A stretch of DNA of 16,074 nucleotides from Clostridia bacterium (GTDB lineage Bacteria; Bacillota; UBA994; PWPR01), in the NCBI GenBank assembly GCA_003557085.1, contig PWPR01000115.1, positions 1 to 16,074 on the forward strand. Direction: 5' to 3'. Below are positions 7,440-15,221 of this stretch, piece by piece (the first letter of the stretch is position 1; every line of letters starts with the position of its first letter). The position numbers and the translations under genes are program-made. The notes under the pieces were generated by a model. It made no database searches. It was given only the letters and a program-made list of their open reading frames with translations, and had not been told where the DNA came from.

Positions 7440-7868
7440 TTACTCTACTGGACTTAACAATGGATACCCAATGTTATCTAGATCATTAATTGTAGCCATA
7501 TCAGCATCTGTATCAATTCTTACTAATAAAACTGGATGCCCATCTAAAGTATCTACATCTTCATCAGATAGCATCTCATCTACAGTTATTCTCAAGATAC
7601 CCATATCAACTTCATCGTCCACTACTGTTACTGGTTCATCACCTGTATCTCCAATAATCAAGATATAAGTATTGTCTAAACCATATTCACTTGCTGGAAA
7701 GATCATATGGCCTCTCTCAAGAGTTACCTCGTTAGCCTCGTCAAACACAACTTGTGGAGCATCATCGATCGAAACCTCACTCATCGTATAGTCCTCTGAA
7801 ACTCCCATACAACCTACTAATGAAAATAACATTATCGATACGACTGATAATATTGCTAATTTTTTCAT
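7440..7868 (-). CDS. Small acidic lipoprotein, unknown function (142 aa)
   Basis: The product begins MKKLAILSVVSIMLFSLVGC, a lipoprotein signal peptide with lipobox LVGC and Cys20 as the lipidated residue, so it should be anchored to the outer face of the membrane. The mature part is strongly acidic (many Asp and Glu) and probably mostly beta strand. I recognise no family and no catalytic motif. The start is ATG 7868, seven bases after AGGAGGG (7882-7876); a longer frame from 7895 would place the Shine-Dalgarno inside the gene and spoil the signal peptide. It has its own terminator downstream. Upstream lie two AATTGTCA direct repeats and an inverted repeat that may be operators. It lies next to another lipoprotein gene, but a terminator separates them, so shared function is uncertain. 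Confidence 0.75.
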   Translation of the reverse strand: MKKLAILSVVSIMLFSLVGCMGVSEDYTMSEVSIDDAPQVVFDEANEVTLERGHMIFPASEYGLDNTYILIIGDTGDEPVTVVDDEVDMGILRITVDEMLSDEDVDTLDGHPVLLVRIDTDADMATINDLDNIGYPLLSPVE

Positions 7869-7957
7869 TATTTTTCCCTCCTCTTTACTGTTCACCTATA
7901 CTTTATCATGATAGTTGTAGTTTTTGTTGCAAAAGCCAACCTTGTATAAGTCTTGTA

Positions 7958-7972
7958 AAGTTTCAGAAACTT
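7958..7972. repeat. Perfect inverted repeat upstream of the acidic lipoprotein
   Basis: AAGTTTC (7958-7964), one A, GAAACTT (7966-7972). It lies about 90 bases before the start of the - strand lipoprotein gene and could bind a dimeric regulator. No promoter boxes are clear enough here to say whether it overlaps one. Confidence 0.4.
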
Positions 7973-7986
7973 CTGGTCTTTGTGTG

Positions 7987-8005
7987 AATTGTCAGATAAT
8001 TGTCA
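7987..8005. repeat. Two AATTGTCA direct repeats, 11 bases apart
   Basis: AATTGTCA occurs at 7987-7994 and again at 7998-8005, so the repeat unit recurs after exactly 11 bases, one helical turn. Response regulators of the OmpR/PhoB class bind direct repeats with this phasing. It lies about 120 bases upstream of the acidic lipoprotein start on the - strand. That it is an operator is inferred. Confidence 0.45.
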
Positions 8006-8013
8006 TTTTAAGT

Positions 8014-8042
8014 AAAAAAACTACCAGCTTTCGCTGATAGTT
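8014..8042 (-). terminator. Rho-independent terminator of the FMN_bind lipoprotein gene
   Basis: A stem of 10 pairs (8019-8028 with 8033-8042) closes a 4-base loop. The one mismatch seen on the + strand (C8024 with A8037) becomes a G:U pair in - strand RNA. The A run at 8014-8020 gives a U tail in that direction. This shows the terminator serves the - strand gene. Confidence 0.9.
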
Positions 8043-8052
8043 CATAATCTAT

Positions 8053-8790
8053 TTAGTTTCCTGCTAAAGCAAAGTATGGAGTCATAACTTCTTTAAAGTT
8101 ATTGGTTGTGCTTGTTGCACCTGCTACTGCATCAACATCTGCTAAACTTCCTGACTCAACCAATTGATTTGACAGAAGCTGCACAGCGTCATGATACAAC
8201 TCGTAACTATAATCTTCAGACTTTGGAACACCTTCTGTGTCACGCTCTTCATATAGAACATGTGCAACTGAGCCGTTTTCAAATGTCACATAACCTATAC
8301 CAAAGTATGCGCCTCTAGCATCAAAGTCTGTTTTTGCAACATATGTACCATTGTTATATAGCTGTTGTCCAGCATTGGCACTTTCCAAAGCATTTACTAC
8401 TGCTTCAGTGAAGTAACCTGTTGTACTTGTAGCTCCTGCTACTGTATCTAACTCACTTGCATCTTGGGTTTCAAGTAATTGAGCTGTTAATGCATCTACT
8501 GCTTGATGGAAAACTTCATAGTGATAATCTTCACCCTTAGCATCTGCAAAAGGACCTTGAATTTCTTCATAATCAACAGACACTATTACACCATTTTGTA
8601 CTTCTAAAGTTACTGAGCCAAAAGCATAACGAGTATTCTCTGGATCCATAGTTGAATTACCTTGCCAAGAACCATCTATTAAACCAGCTACATTTTCACC
8701 ATTACTATCTGGACTTGTTTCATCTGTACAACCAGTTACCATAACTGCTACTAAAACAACTAGTGTTATAATTCCTAAAAACTTTTTCAC
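8053..8790 (-). CDS. Lipoprotein with two FMN_bind domains (245 aa)
   Basis: The N-terminus is a lipoprotein signal peptide ending in VTGC, with Cys21 as the lipidated residue. Two tandem FMN_bind-type domains follow (about 37-136 and 147-242), each with a DGxW/NGTY start, a Gly-rich strand and the motif DxxAGATSTT. In NqrC, RnfG and the electron-transfer lipoprotein PplA, the Thr of the GAT motif receives FMN covalently through ApbE. Here Thr121 and Thr226 occupy that place, although Ala stands where Ser or Thr often precedes the Gly. The likely role is a surface-anchored flavoprotein that passes electrons outside the membrane, as in PplA, which also has two such domains. No other extracellular electron-transfer gene and no apbE gene lie in the window. 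The start is GTG 8790, six bases after AAGGAGG (8803-8797). Confidence 0.85.
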   Translation of the reverse strand: MKKFLGIITLVVLVAVMVTGCTDETSPDSNGENVAGLIDGSWQGNSTMDPENTRYAFGSVTLEVQNGVIVSVDYEEIQGPFADAKGEDYHYEVFHQAVDALTAQLLETQDASELDTVAGATSTTGYFTEAVVNALESANAGQQLYNNGTYVAKTDFDARGAYFGIGYVTFENGSVAHVLYEERDTEGVPKSEDYSYELYHDAVQLLSNQLVESGSLADVDAVAGATSTTNNFKEVMTPYFALAGN

Positions 8791-8980
8791 AATAATCCTC
8801 CTTATATAATCTTGCCTAACATTCGTATTTTGCCAAGCAATGACCTTGATGACTATATTACCAGAAAAATAATTTGTTGTATAGACTTTATACTAAATTT
8901 GTTAAAATTTTTATTAAATATATAGTTTATTGTTATTATTTCAATTTAATTTTATAAACATATTATTAAATAGGAATATA

Positions 8981-9025
8981 GCTTTAGAGTTTTATTGCTA
9001 TAAAAAAAAGCATATTTTCTAAAGC
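8981..9025. repeat. Nested inverted repeat downstream of frlD
   Basis: GCTTTAGA (8981-8988) is complementary to TCTAAAGC (9018-9025). Inside the loop, TGCT (8996-8999) can pair with AGCA (9009-9012) around an A run. It sits 45 bases past the frlD stop and may act as a weak terminator on the - strand, but the geometry is poor. The rest of the 279-base gap is AT-rich and must hold the promoter of the FMN_bind gene. A possible one is TTGAAA (8944-8939) with TATATT (8922-8917) after 16 bases, which is weak evidence in such AT-rich DNA. Confidence 0.3.
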
Positions 9026-9069
9026 ATTTATATTTGCTCTATGAAAATACACTTATTGTTCGTGATATA

Positions 9070-9924
9070 CTACTTTCTAGGTGTTTTATACATCTCATAG
9101 TTTGTGATATCAACTCCTAGTTCAGTAAAAGGCTTGCCTCTTCCAAACCCACCAAACTGCATCAAAGATGCTGATGCGTTTTTTGAACCTTTGAGTAATG
9201 CGTTAGAAATTGATCCACCATTTTGCATCGTGCATAAAAAAGCGGCTATAAAGGCATCTCCACACCCAAGTGTATCCATTAGATCAGTATCTATTGCTTT
9301 CTGATAGATGTACTCACGCCCATTATAAGCAAAACTGCCTTTTTCTCCTCTAGTTATAATTACATTTTTGCATCCACAATTGTAAAACTCCTGTGCTCTT
9401 TCTTCTAAAATATACCTATCTTGATCGCCACCTGAAAAGAAAGCATATTCTACAAAGGGTAAAAGCTCCAACTGCTCAGATAAATATCGGTGAGAAAAGT
9501 CATAAGAAATCCTTACTCCCATGTTATACCACTTTGAAATCATCTTATCTACTTGACCATCTAGAGTTGTATGCACTAAGTCAAACTCTTTTATATAGTC
9601 GCTATTTATTTTGCTTGCATCTAACAAATATCTTACTCCCCTATCGCTGCCTAGAAAAATTCTCTCTTTTTCAAAGTGATCAACAAAAGCAATAGCAGTA
9701 CTACCAGCAAATTTTTGCACCTTTGACGTATCAACGTCTTCTTTATTAAGACAATCGAGTAGATGCCTACCCAGTCTACCAACTCCTACAGCACCAATGT
9801 AGCTTACACACGCTTTATGCCGTGCAGCATGTACAGCCACATTAACACAGCCTCCTCCTGGATACCCAATTTCTTGATTTACATAAGCATCTATGCAATT
9901 ATCTCCTATTGTTAATATTTTCAT
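9070..9924 (-). CDS. frlD: PfkB-family sugar kinase, fructoselysine 6-kinase type
   Basis: The 284-residue protein starts TIGDNCIDAY and has the ribokinase-fold signatures GGGCVNVAV (23-31) and DTLGCGDAF (217-225), with Asp223 as catalytic base. Many stretches follow E. coli FrlD: IGDNCxD at the start, DxVHxxxxG, YDFSxR/K, TRGEKGS and the D-T-x-G-x-GD site. FrlD phosphorylates fructoselysine at C6, and FrlB then cleaves the product. Fructoselysine comes from glycated (Amadori-modified) proteins. The true sugar-amine here could be another fructosamine or glucosamine-type adduct. The ATG at 9924 lies 11 bases after the frlB stop with a TAGGT Shine-Dalgarno (9933-9929), so the two are co-translated. 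No fructoselysine transporter is present in the window. Confidence 0.85.
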   Translation of the reverse strand: MKILTIGDNCIDAYVNQEIGYPGGGCVNVAVHAARHKACVSYIGAVGVGRLGRHLLDCLNKEDVDTSKVQKFAGSTAIAFVDHFEKERIFLGSDRGVRYLLDASKINSDYIKEFDLVHTTLDGQVDKMISKWYNMGVRISYDFSHRYLSEQLELLPFVEYAFFSGGDQDRYILEERAQEFYNCGCKNVIITRGEKGSFAYNGREYIYQKAIDTDLMDTLGCGDAFIAAFLCTMQNGGSISNALLKGSKNASASLMQFGGFGRGKPFTELGVDITNYEMYKTPRK

Positions 9925-9935
9925 ATCTTACCTAC

Positions 9936-10928
9936 TTAATATTTTACTTTTCCCATATACCTTCTTTTATCTAAATCATGCCCTGTAGCTTCTGCAAAAT
10001 ATTCCATAAACAAATTCATTATTGGCCAAAGGATTATAGGAGAAAACACTTCTCTATTTATGTCTCCAAAGTCATATTCTCTAGTATCTATAATTTCTAC
10101 ATTATCTGAATGCTCTAATAAGAACTTCTCAACTCTATCAGCTAACTCTCTTGTCTTGTCTTCTGTTTTTAATAATATATAAGTTGTTTGATTCTCTGCT
10201 TTTTCTAGTGGACCATGAAAAAATTCTCCACATTGCAGTGAAGTGCTGTCTAACCACTGCATCTCCATAAACTTGCAGATAGAAAACGCATATGCAGCAC
10301 CATAAGCACCTCCACCACCAATGATATAAAACATCTTCTTACTAGCAAACTTTTTTGCAAACTCAGCAGCTTGTTTTTTAGAGTTATCTCTTACTTCCCA
10401 CAGTACACCTGGCATCTCCTGCCATTGTTTGATGAGATTATCTGACTCTATATCAAATAATTCAAATAGTTTGAACCCTATAATATATAAGAGTAAGAGT
10501 TTTGACTCGCTAGGAGCTATCCCTTCACTTGGGTAATCCAAAACTACATCTGAAGCATTTGCCAAGTTACTCTGTTTATTAGCAGTAATAGAAATCACCT
10601 TAGCATTTCTCGATTTAGCCATTTCTGCTGACTTTACAGTTTCTGCTGTAGATCCAGAATGAGATGATGTTATAACCAAACTTCTTTTATTAATTGATTT
10701 GGGCGCTCTGATATAAGCTTCAGCTGAATTCATTATTCTAACTGGAATATCAATATACATATCTAGTAAATATTCGAGCACATACATCTGTGATAGTGTC
10801 GCTCCACAACCAATTAGAAAAATATTTTCAATACCCTCACTTAACACATCAAGATCTTTTTGATGTCTGTCCTTATTGTTAATAATATAACTAAGTTGCT
10901 CTAAATGATTATTCTGTTTCTTTTGCAT
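9936..10928 (-). CDS. frlB: SIS-domain fructosamine-6-phosphate deglycase
   Basis: A 330-residue protein with two SIS (sugar isomerase) domains, the size of FrlB. The first domain has the phosphate-binding loop TSSHSGSTAET (87-97). The second has IGGGGAYGAA (203-212) and CGEFFHGP (233-240). Glu222 and His238 are 16 residues apart, the same spacing that I recall for the catalytic pair of the related deglycase FraB (Glu214/His230). FrlB splits fructoselysine 6-phosphate into lysine and glucose 6-phosphate. Relatives act on fructose-asparagine or glucoselysine products, or are glucosamine-6-phosphate deaminase-like, so the precise substrate is open. The frlD kinase next door supports the assignment. 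ATG 10928 follows AAAGGA (10940-10935) by 6 bases, only 17 bases past the stop of GGDEF paralogue 2. Confidence 0.85.
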   Translation of the reverse strand: MQKKQNNHLEQLSYIINNKDRHQKDLDVLSEGIENIFLIGCGATLSQMYVLEYLLDMYIDIPVRIMNSAEAYIRAPKSINKRSLVITSSHSGSTAETVKSAEMAKSRNAKVISITANKQSNLANASDVVLDYPSEGIAPSESKLLLLYIIGFKLFELFDIESDNLIKQWQEMPGVLWEVRDNSKKQAAEFAKKFASKKMFYIIGGGGAYGAAYAFSICKFMEMQWLDSTSLQCGEFFHGPLEKAENQTTYILLKTEDKTRELADRVEKFLLEHSDNVEIIDTREYDFGDINREVFSPIILWPIMNLFMEYFAEATGHDLDKRRYMGKVKY

Positions 10929-10945
10929 AATCTATCCTTTCCATA

Positions 10946-13009
10946 TCACTTTATAACTTTTACTACTGCTCTATTCCTACCTTGTGCTTTTGCTTGATAA
11001 AGAGCTTCATCTGCTTCTTTAAATGTCTCATCAATTGTGCCTAGATTTTTAGTATATATAACTTGTCCTAGGCTAACTGTCACTTTAATTTCTTGCTCTT
11101 TATCTTCTATTATAGTGTTTGCTATTCGATCAACAACTTCTTGTGCCCTCTTAATAATACTATCTAAACAAGTACCAGACTCAATAATGGCAAACTCTTC
11201 GCCTCCAATTCTGGCAACAACTGCGCTATCATCAAAAGAGTTCATTATAATCTCTGATATTTGCCTTAAGCATTCATTTCCTGCTTCATGACCATGTTTA
11301 TCATTTACTTTCTTAAAATAATCTATATCTACTATTGAGAGACTAAGGTATGAATCTGACTCTTGGCAAGAATCACATTTACTTTTTAAGTACTGGTTAA
11401 AATATCTCCAATTGTATAAACCAGTCAAAGCATCTTTGTTCGAGATACTTTTTAGCTCTTCCAATTGTATCGAGTTTCTTATTGCAATTGCGGTATATGC
11501 CCCAATAATCTCGAGTATCTTCATATCTTCCACAGAGAAGCCGTTTTTCATGTACCTCTGGATTTGAATAACACCGATTACTTCATTTTGATCTTTCAAT
11601 GGCGTTGCCATTAAAGAGTCTGCCACATCGCCCTCATCAGTAGAACCAAATAGTACAAACTCTTCAATATATCTCTTGTACTCGGCTTTCATATCTCCAA
11701 TTATAACTGATGTCTCATTTCTAATGGCATAATTACCAAAACTATTCTTATTGTTTAGTGGTAGCACAAATGGGCATATTAATTCTCCTCGAAAGTAATA
11801 AAAATCATATTTGACTTTATTACCATCAAGAATGCCTATGGCAAAATTGAACTCATCATAGATTTTGCCTAGTGCTTTATTTACTTCTTCAAATATCTCT
11901 TCTAAATGACTATAAGACGTAATTCTTCTCCCAATTTCTGCTATAGCTTCAAGCTGTTCTAATCGCTTACTTAAGATGCTGTTTTTAATCTGCCTTATAC
12001 TATCAGCTTCTCTCTTTTTAAATACTGTTTCTTGTAACTCTAAAGCCTTATAACACCATGAAACTGCCTCTGTAAAAATTTTTTTCAGCTCAAAATACTT
12101 TGCTTTCACTTTATAAAGTGTAGCTGTGTACTCATCATTACGTAATTCTTTGGCAATTAGCTCTACTCTAGGTAGTAAGTCTTCTACACTATCTATTATC
12201 TCATCGTCAATATAAAATTTTAGCAACTCTAAAGATAAGTTTAATTCCCAACCTCGCTGGTCATGTTTTCTAAGTAAGTAAATTGCGTTTGTTAAATAAT
12301 TATACGCAACCACCTTTTCCTTAGTCGCATGCGACAGCTTAGCTAATCCTAGAGAAGAACTAGCAAATGTAATGACGTCTTCAAGCTCTTGGGATTTTTG
12401 AAATGTTTTTTGATAATATTTCTCAGCATTGCTATAATCTTTCATGCAATAATAACAGTTAGATAGATTAGAATAAGCATACAGCTTTCCTCTTTCAGCT
12501 TTCAATAACTCTGCATAAGATAGCGCCTCTTCTAACAATGCTAAACTATCTGAGTATAATCCTATTTGATAGAAAGCTAAACCTAAATTCATTGTCAGCC
12601 TTCTAATCATTTCATTATCTTTAATCTCTTTTGCAAGAGTTAAGCCTTTATGACAATAAATTATTGTCATTGAGTAGTCTTTCTTCACTTCTCCATAATA
12701 GATAACATATGTATTATATATTCTTACTAAAATCTTCTGATCTACCCCATTAATTAAAAAAGTCTTTTCGGCATTACTTAATGCCTCAAAAGCTTTGTCT
12801 GAATATCCAGCATAACAATAATTTGAAGCTAAAATTCTATATGCTTCTGCTAAACCATCATAATAGCCAATGCTATCAGCTAAAGTAATATTCTCCTTGA
12901 TCTTGCTGATTACCTCATTCAAATATTGGTTTTGCATGTTTCTATTACTATCTATTACCTTATTAACTTGGTCTATTTTTTCTCTAATAGATTCTTTTTT
13001 GCTTACCAT
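10946..13009 (-). CDS. TPR-GAF-GGDEF protein, putative diguanylate cyclase (paralogue 2)
   Basis: 687 residues, no membrane segment. Tetratricopeptide-like helices occupy about 30-335, a linker helix follows, then a GAF domain (about 370-520) and a GGDEF domain (about 525-685). The active site is intact: VDIDYFKKVND, GGEEF at 602-606 and ADEALYQAKAQGRNR. The RxxD inhibitory site is missing. Asn578, nine residues after Asn569, takes the place of the PleD Asp344 that reads guanine. The gene starts at ATG 13009, four bases after AGGGGTG (13020-13014). It lies 56 bases behind paralogue 3 with no terminator between them. It stops 17 bases before frlB, so the fructosamine genes probably share its transcript. 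The signal it senses is unknown; a link to Amadori products or their breakdown is inferred from position only. Confidence 0.9.
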   Translation of the reverse strand: MVSKKESIREKIDQVNKVIDSNRNMQNQYLNEVISKIKENITLADSIGYYDGLAEAYRILASNYCYAGYSDKAFEALSNAEKTFLINGVDQKILVRIYNTYVIYYGEVKKDYSMTIIYCHKGLTLAKEIKDNEMIRRLTMNLGLAFYQIGLYSDSLALLEEALSYAELLKAERGKLYAYSNLSNCYYCMKDYSNAEKYYQKTFQKSQELEDVITFASSSLGLAKLSHATKEKVVAYNYLTNAIYLLRKHDQRGWELNLSLELLKFYIDDEIIDSVEDLLPRVELIAKELRNDEYTATLYKVKAKYFELKKIFTEAVSWCYKALELQETVFKKREADSIRQIKNSILSKRLEQLEAIAEIGRRITSYSHLEEIFEEVNKALGKIYDEFNFAIGILDGNKVKYDFYYFRGELICPFVLPLNNKNSFGNYAIRNETSVIIGDMKAEYKRYIEEFVLFGSTDEGDVADSLMATPLKDQNEVIGVIQIQRYMKNGFSVEDMKILEIIGAYTAIAIRNSIQLEELKSISNKDALTGLYNWRYFNQYLKSKCDSCQESDSYLSLSIVDIDYFKKVNDKHGHEAGNECLRQISEIIMNSFDDSAVVARIGGEEFAIIESGTCLDSIIKRAQEVVDRIANTIIEDKEQEIKVTVSLGQVIYTKNLGTIDETFKEADEALYQAKAQGRNRAVVKVIK

Positions 13010-13065
13010 TTTACACCCCTTATATTCAGTGATTTATATTAAGTAATTGCATACCTTACTGCTCT

Positions 13066-15117
13066 CTATAACTTTTTGAATATTATTTTGTTTCTACCAG
13101 CTTCCTTAGCTTCATATAGAGCATCATCTGCTGCGTCGAAAAGGCTGTCTGCATTCACGCCACTTTTATCCGTAAAGACTACTCCTATACTAACTGTGAC
13201 ATTACAAGCTACTTCTTCTAACTCTATAGGCATTTCATTAAAACAATTATAGAGACTCCACAGCTTAATTTTTACTAAATCAACATTCTGACCGATTATG
13301 AATACTGCAAACTCTTCTCCACCTATCCTAGCCACTACTCGCGCAATATCTGAAAACTCTTTATCTATTCTCTCACTTACTTCTTGTAAGCACTTATTAC
13401 CCAGTCCGTGACCATAAATATCATTTACTTTTTTAAAATGGTCAATGTCTAAAATAATCAAAGTCATTAATTCCGATGATTTTCTTTTATGAGCTTCTTC
13501 AAATAATGTCTTATTAAAATAATGCCAATTTTTTAGTCCTGTCAAAGAATCTTCATTTGCAATGTTTTCAAGCTGCATAGCATGCATTGAGTTTCTTAAA
13601 GCAACTCCTGTATAGGAAGCAATTACACTGAAAAACTCTACATTTTCTGTTGAAAACACATTTCTTTCATATGTTTGTATCTGAAAGACCCCTACTACTT
13701 TTTCAAAAACAGTTAAAGGGATGCTTAGAAGAGATTTGGGCACTCTAGTTTCATCAGCAACATATTTAATACTATCTACATAATTCTGATATTCCTTTTC
13801 CAAATCATTTAAGACAATTACCTCTTTACTCCTAGCAGAATAGCTAATAAAAGAAGATTTATTATCCAAAGAAATTTCAAAAGGCGCTATCTCTTCTCCT
13901 AAATAATTATAGTATATACTTCTAATTGTCTTACCTTCTACTAAAGCTATAACAAAATTAAAGTCATCAAAAACGGTTGTCACTAAGTTCCTAACTTTGG
14001 AGAAAATATCAGTTAAATTATTATATGACGCAATTTCTTTACCAACTTCAGACAAAGTCTTTAGCCTCTTAATCGTTGTCTGCATCATTTCCATTTTCAA
14101 TGCATTGATACTTTCAACTTCTTTTTTCTCAAGATTCTTAGCATGACAATTGTCATAGAGCTTATAACACTCTAGTGCTTTCTTAAAATCTTTAGTTTTC
14201 TCATAGTAATTAGATAAAAGAAAGTAAAACTTCTCTAGATAAGATTCATTATTAATCCCTAAGACAACCTCCCTAATATTATAGATTAATGTGTCTATAT
14301 CCTTAAAGTCTTCTTCTTCTAGCATATGTTCAAATAACACTAGTGATAAATTCGCTTCCCATGACTTTTGATTGTTTTGCTTCAATCTTTCAATTGACTC
14401 TAAAAGTATCATTTTAGCCTGATCATAGTTCCCAAGTCCTTTTTCTATTGTCGCAAACCCTAAAGCTGTAGATGACATTACAATAATGTCATTTAACTCC
14501 TCTGCTAAAAGAATCGTTTTACTATGATAATCCCTAGCTTTACCAATACAATCTACCTGGTAGTAATAATCTGCTATATTTGCATAAGAGTACAATATTG
14601 CTCTTTTGTCATTGATCATTTTTCCTATTTCTAGTGATTCTAAAAAGTACTCCAAAGATTCCTTTAAAATACCTAATTCTAAGCATACTACACCAAAGTT
14701 CATTGTTAGCTTACTTATCAAATCGTATAATTGTAATTTTCGTGCAATTTGTAATCCCTTGCTACAATATTTAGCACCCATTTTATAGTTTTTCTTAACC
14801 TCAAGATAATATAAGACATAAGTGTTATATATCTCAGCTAAAAGTCTTTTGTCTAAACAATAATCTAGGCACATCTCTTCAGCTTTATTAAGAGCTTCTA
14901 AGGCTAATGAAGCCTCTCCATTATAGGTGTATAAAATGCTAATAATTCGATAAGCATTTGTTATACCTTCATGATAATTAATTTGCTCAGCTTCAATGAT
15001 GTTCTCTTTAATACAATCAATTGCCTGAGCTAAATCTAGGTCAGCTGAACTACGCAAATCATGAATTTCATTATTAATCTCATCTATTTTTCGCTTTTTA
15101 GCTTCTCTAATATCCAT
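13066..15117 (-). CDS. TPR-GAF-GGDEF protein, putative diguanylate cyclase (paralogue 3)
   Basis: 683 residues in the order TPR-like repeats (about 30-335), linker helix, GAF domain (about 365-515) and GGDEF domain (about 521-680). LDIDHFKKVND, GGEEF at 599-603 and ADDALYEAKEAGRNK show a complete catalytic domain without the RxxD inhibitory site. Asn574 stands where PleD has Asp344. I start it at ATG 15117, six bases after AAGGTG (15129-15124). The in-frame GTG at 15126 would use bases of the Shine-Dalgarno itself as its start codon. A TATAAT box lies at 15173-15168. It has the same length as paralogue 1 and similar segments throughout, pointing to duplication. The 105-base gap from pcm holds the likely promoter. 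Confidence 0.9.
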   Translation of the reverse strand: MDIREAKKRKIDEINNEIHDLRSSADLDLAQAIDCIKENIIEAEQINYHEGITNAYRIISILYTYNGEASLALEALNKAEEMCLDYCLDKRLLAEIYNTYVLYYLEVKKNYKMGAKYCSKGLQIARKLQLYDLISKLTMNFGVVCLELGILKESLEYFLESLEIGKMINDKRAILYSYANIADYYYQVDCIGKARDYHSKTILLAEELNDIIVMSSTALGFATIEKGLGNYDQAKMILLESIERLKQNNQKSWEANLSLVLFEHMLEEEDFKDIDTLIYNIREVVLGINNESYLEKFYFLLSNYYEKTKDFKKALECYKLYDNCHAKNLEKKEVESINALKMEMMQTTIKRLKTLSEVGKEIASYNNLTDIFSKVRNLVTTVFDDFNFVIALVEGKTIRSIYYNYLGEEIAPFEISLDNKSSFISYSARSKEVIVLNDLEKEYQNYVDSIKYVADETRVPKSLLSIPLTVFEKVVGVFQIQTYERNVFSTENVEFFSVIASYTGVALRNSMHAMQLENIANEDSLTGLKNWHYFNKTLFEEAHKRKSSELMTLIILDIDHFKKVNDIYGHGLGNKCLQEVSERIDKEFSDIARVVARIGGEEFAVFIIGQNVDLVKIKLWSLYNCFNEMPIELEEVACNVTVSIGVVFTDKSGVNADSLFDAADDALYEAKEAGRNKIIFKKL

Positions 15118-15167
15118 TTTTTTCACCTTACATTAACCTTCTATAGATTACAGGGCATACTACTATA

Positions 15168-15173
15168 ATTATA
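15168..15173 (-). promoter_or_regulatory. Possible -10 box for GGDEF paralogue 3
   Basis: TATAAT is read on the - strand at 15173-15168, in the gap between pcm and paralogue 3, with transcription expected near 15161. The sequence 17 bases upstream (TATTTT) is a poor -35, so the promoter is weak or needs an activator. The same stretch also gives a TATAAT on the + strand. Confidence 0.4.
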
Positions 15174-15221
15174 CAACAATTTACCTTAGTAAAATAGTAG
15201 TAATTGCTTTTGCACACGAAA

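Noticed and set aside
7471..7987. + strand frames over the acidic lipoprotein gene
   Set aside because: Antisense shadows without Shine-Dalgarno; the - strand gene has a lipobox, Shine-Dalgarno and terminator.
8106..9695. + strand frames over the FMN_bind and frlD genes
   Set aside because: Low-complexity antisense shadows of well-supported - strand genes.
5263..15117. c-di-GMP riboswitch near the GGDEF genes
   Set aside because: I looked for the GEMM core in the intergenic gaps on both strands and found no match.
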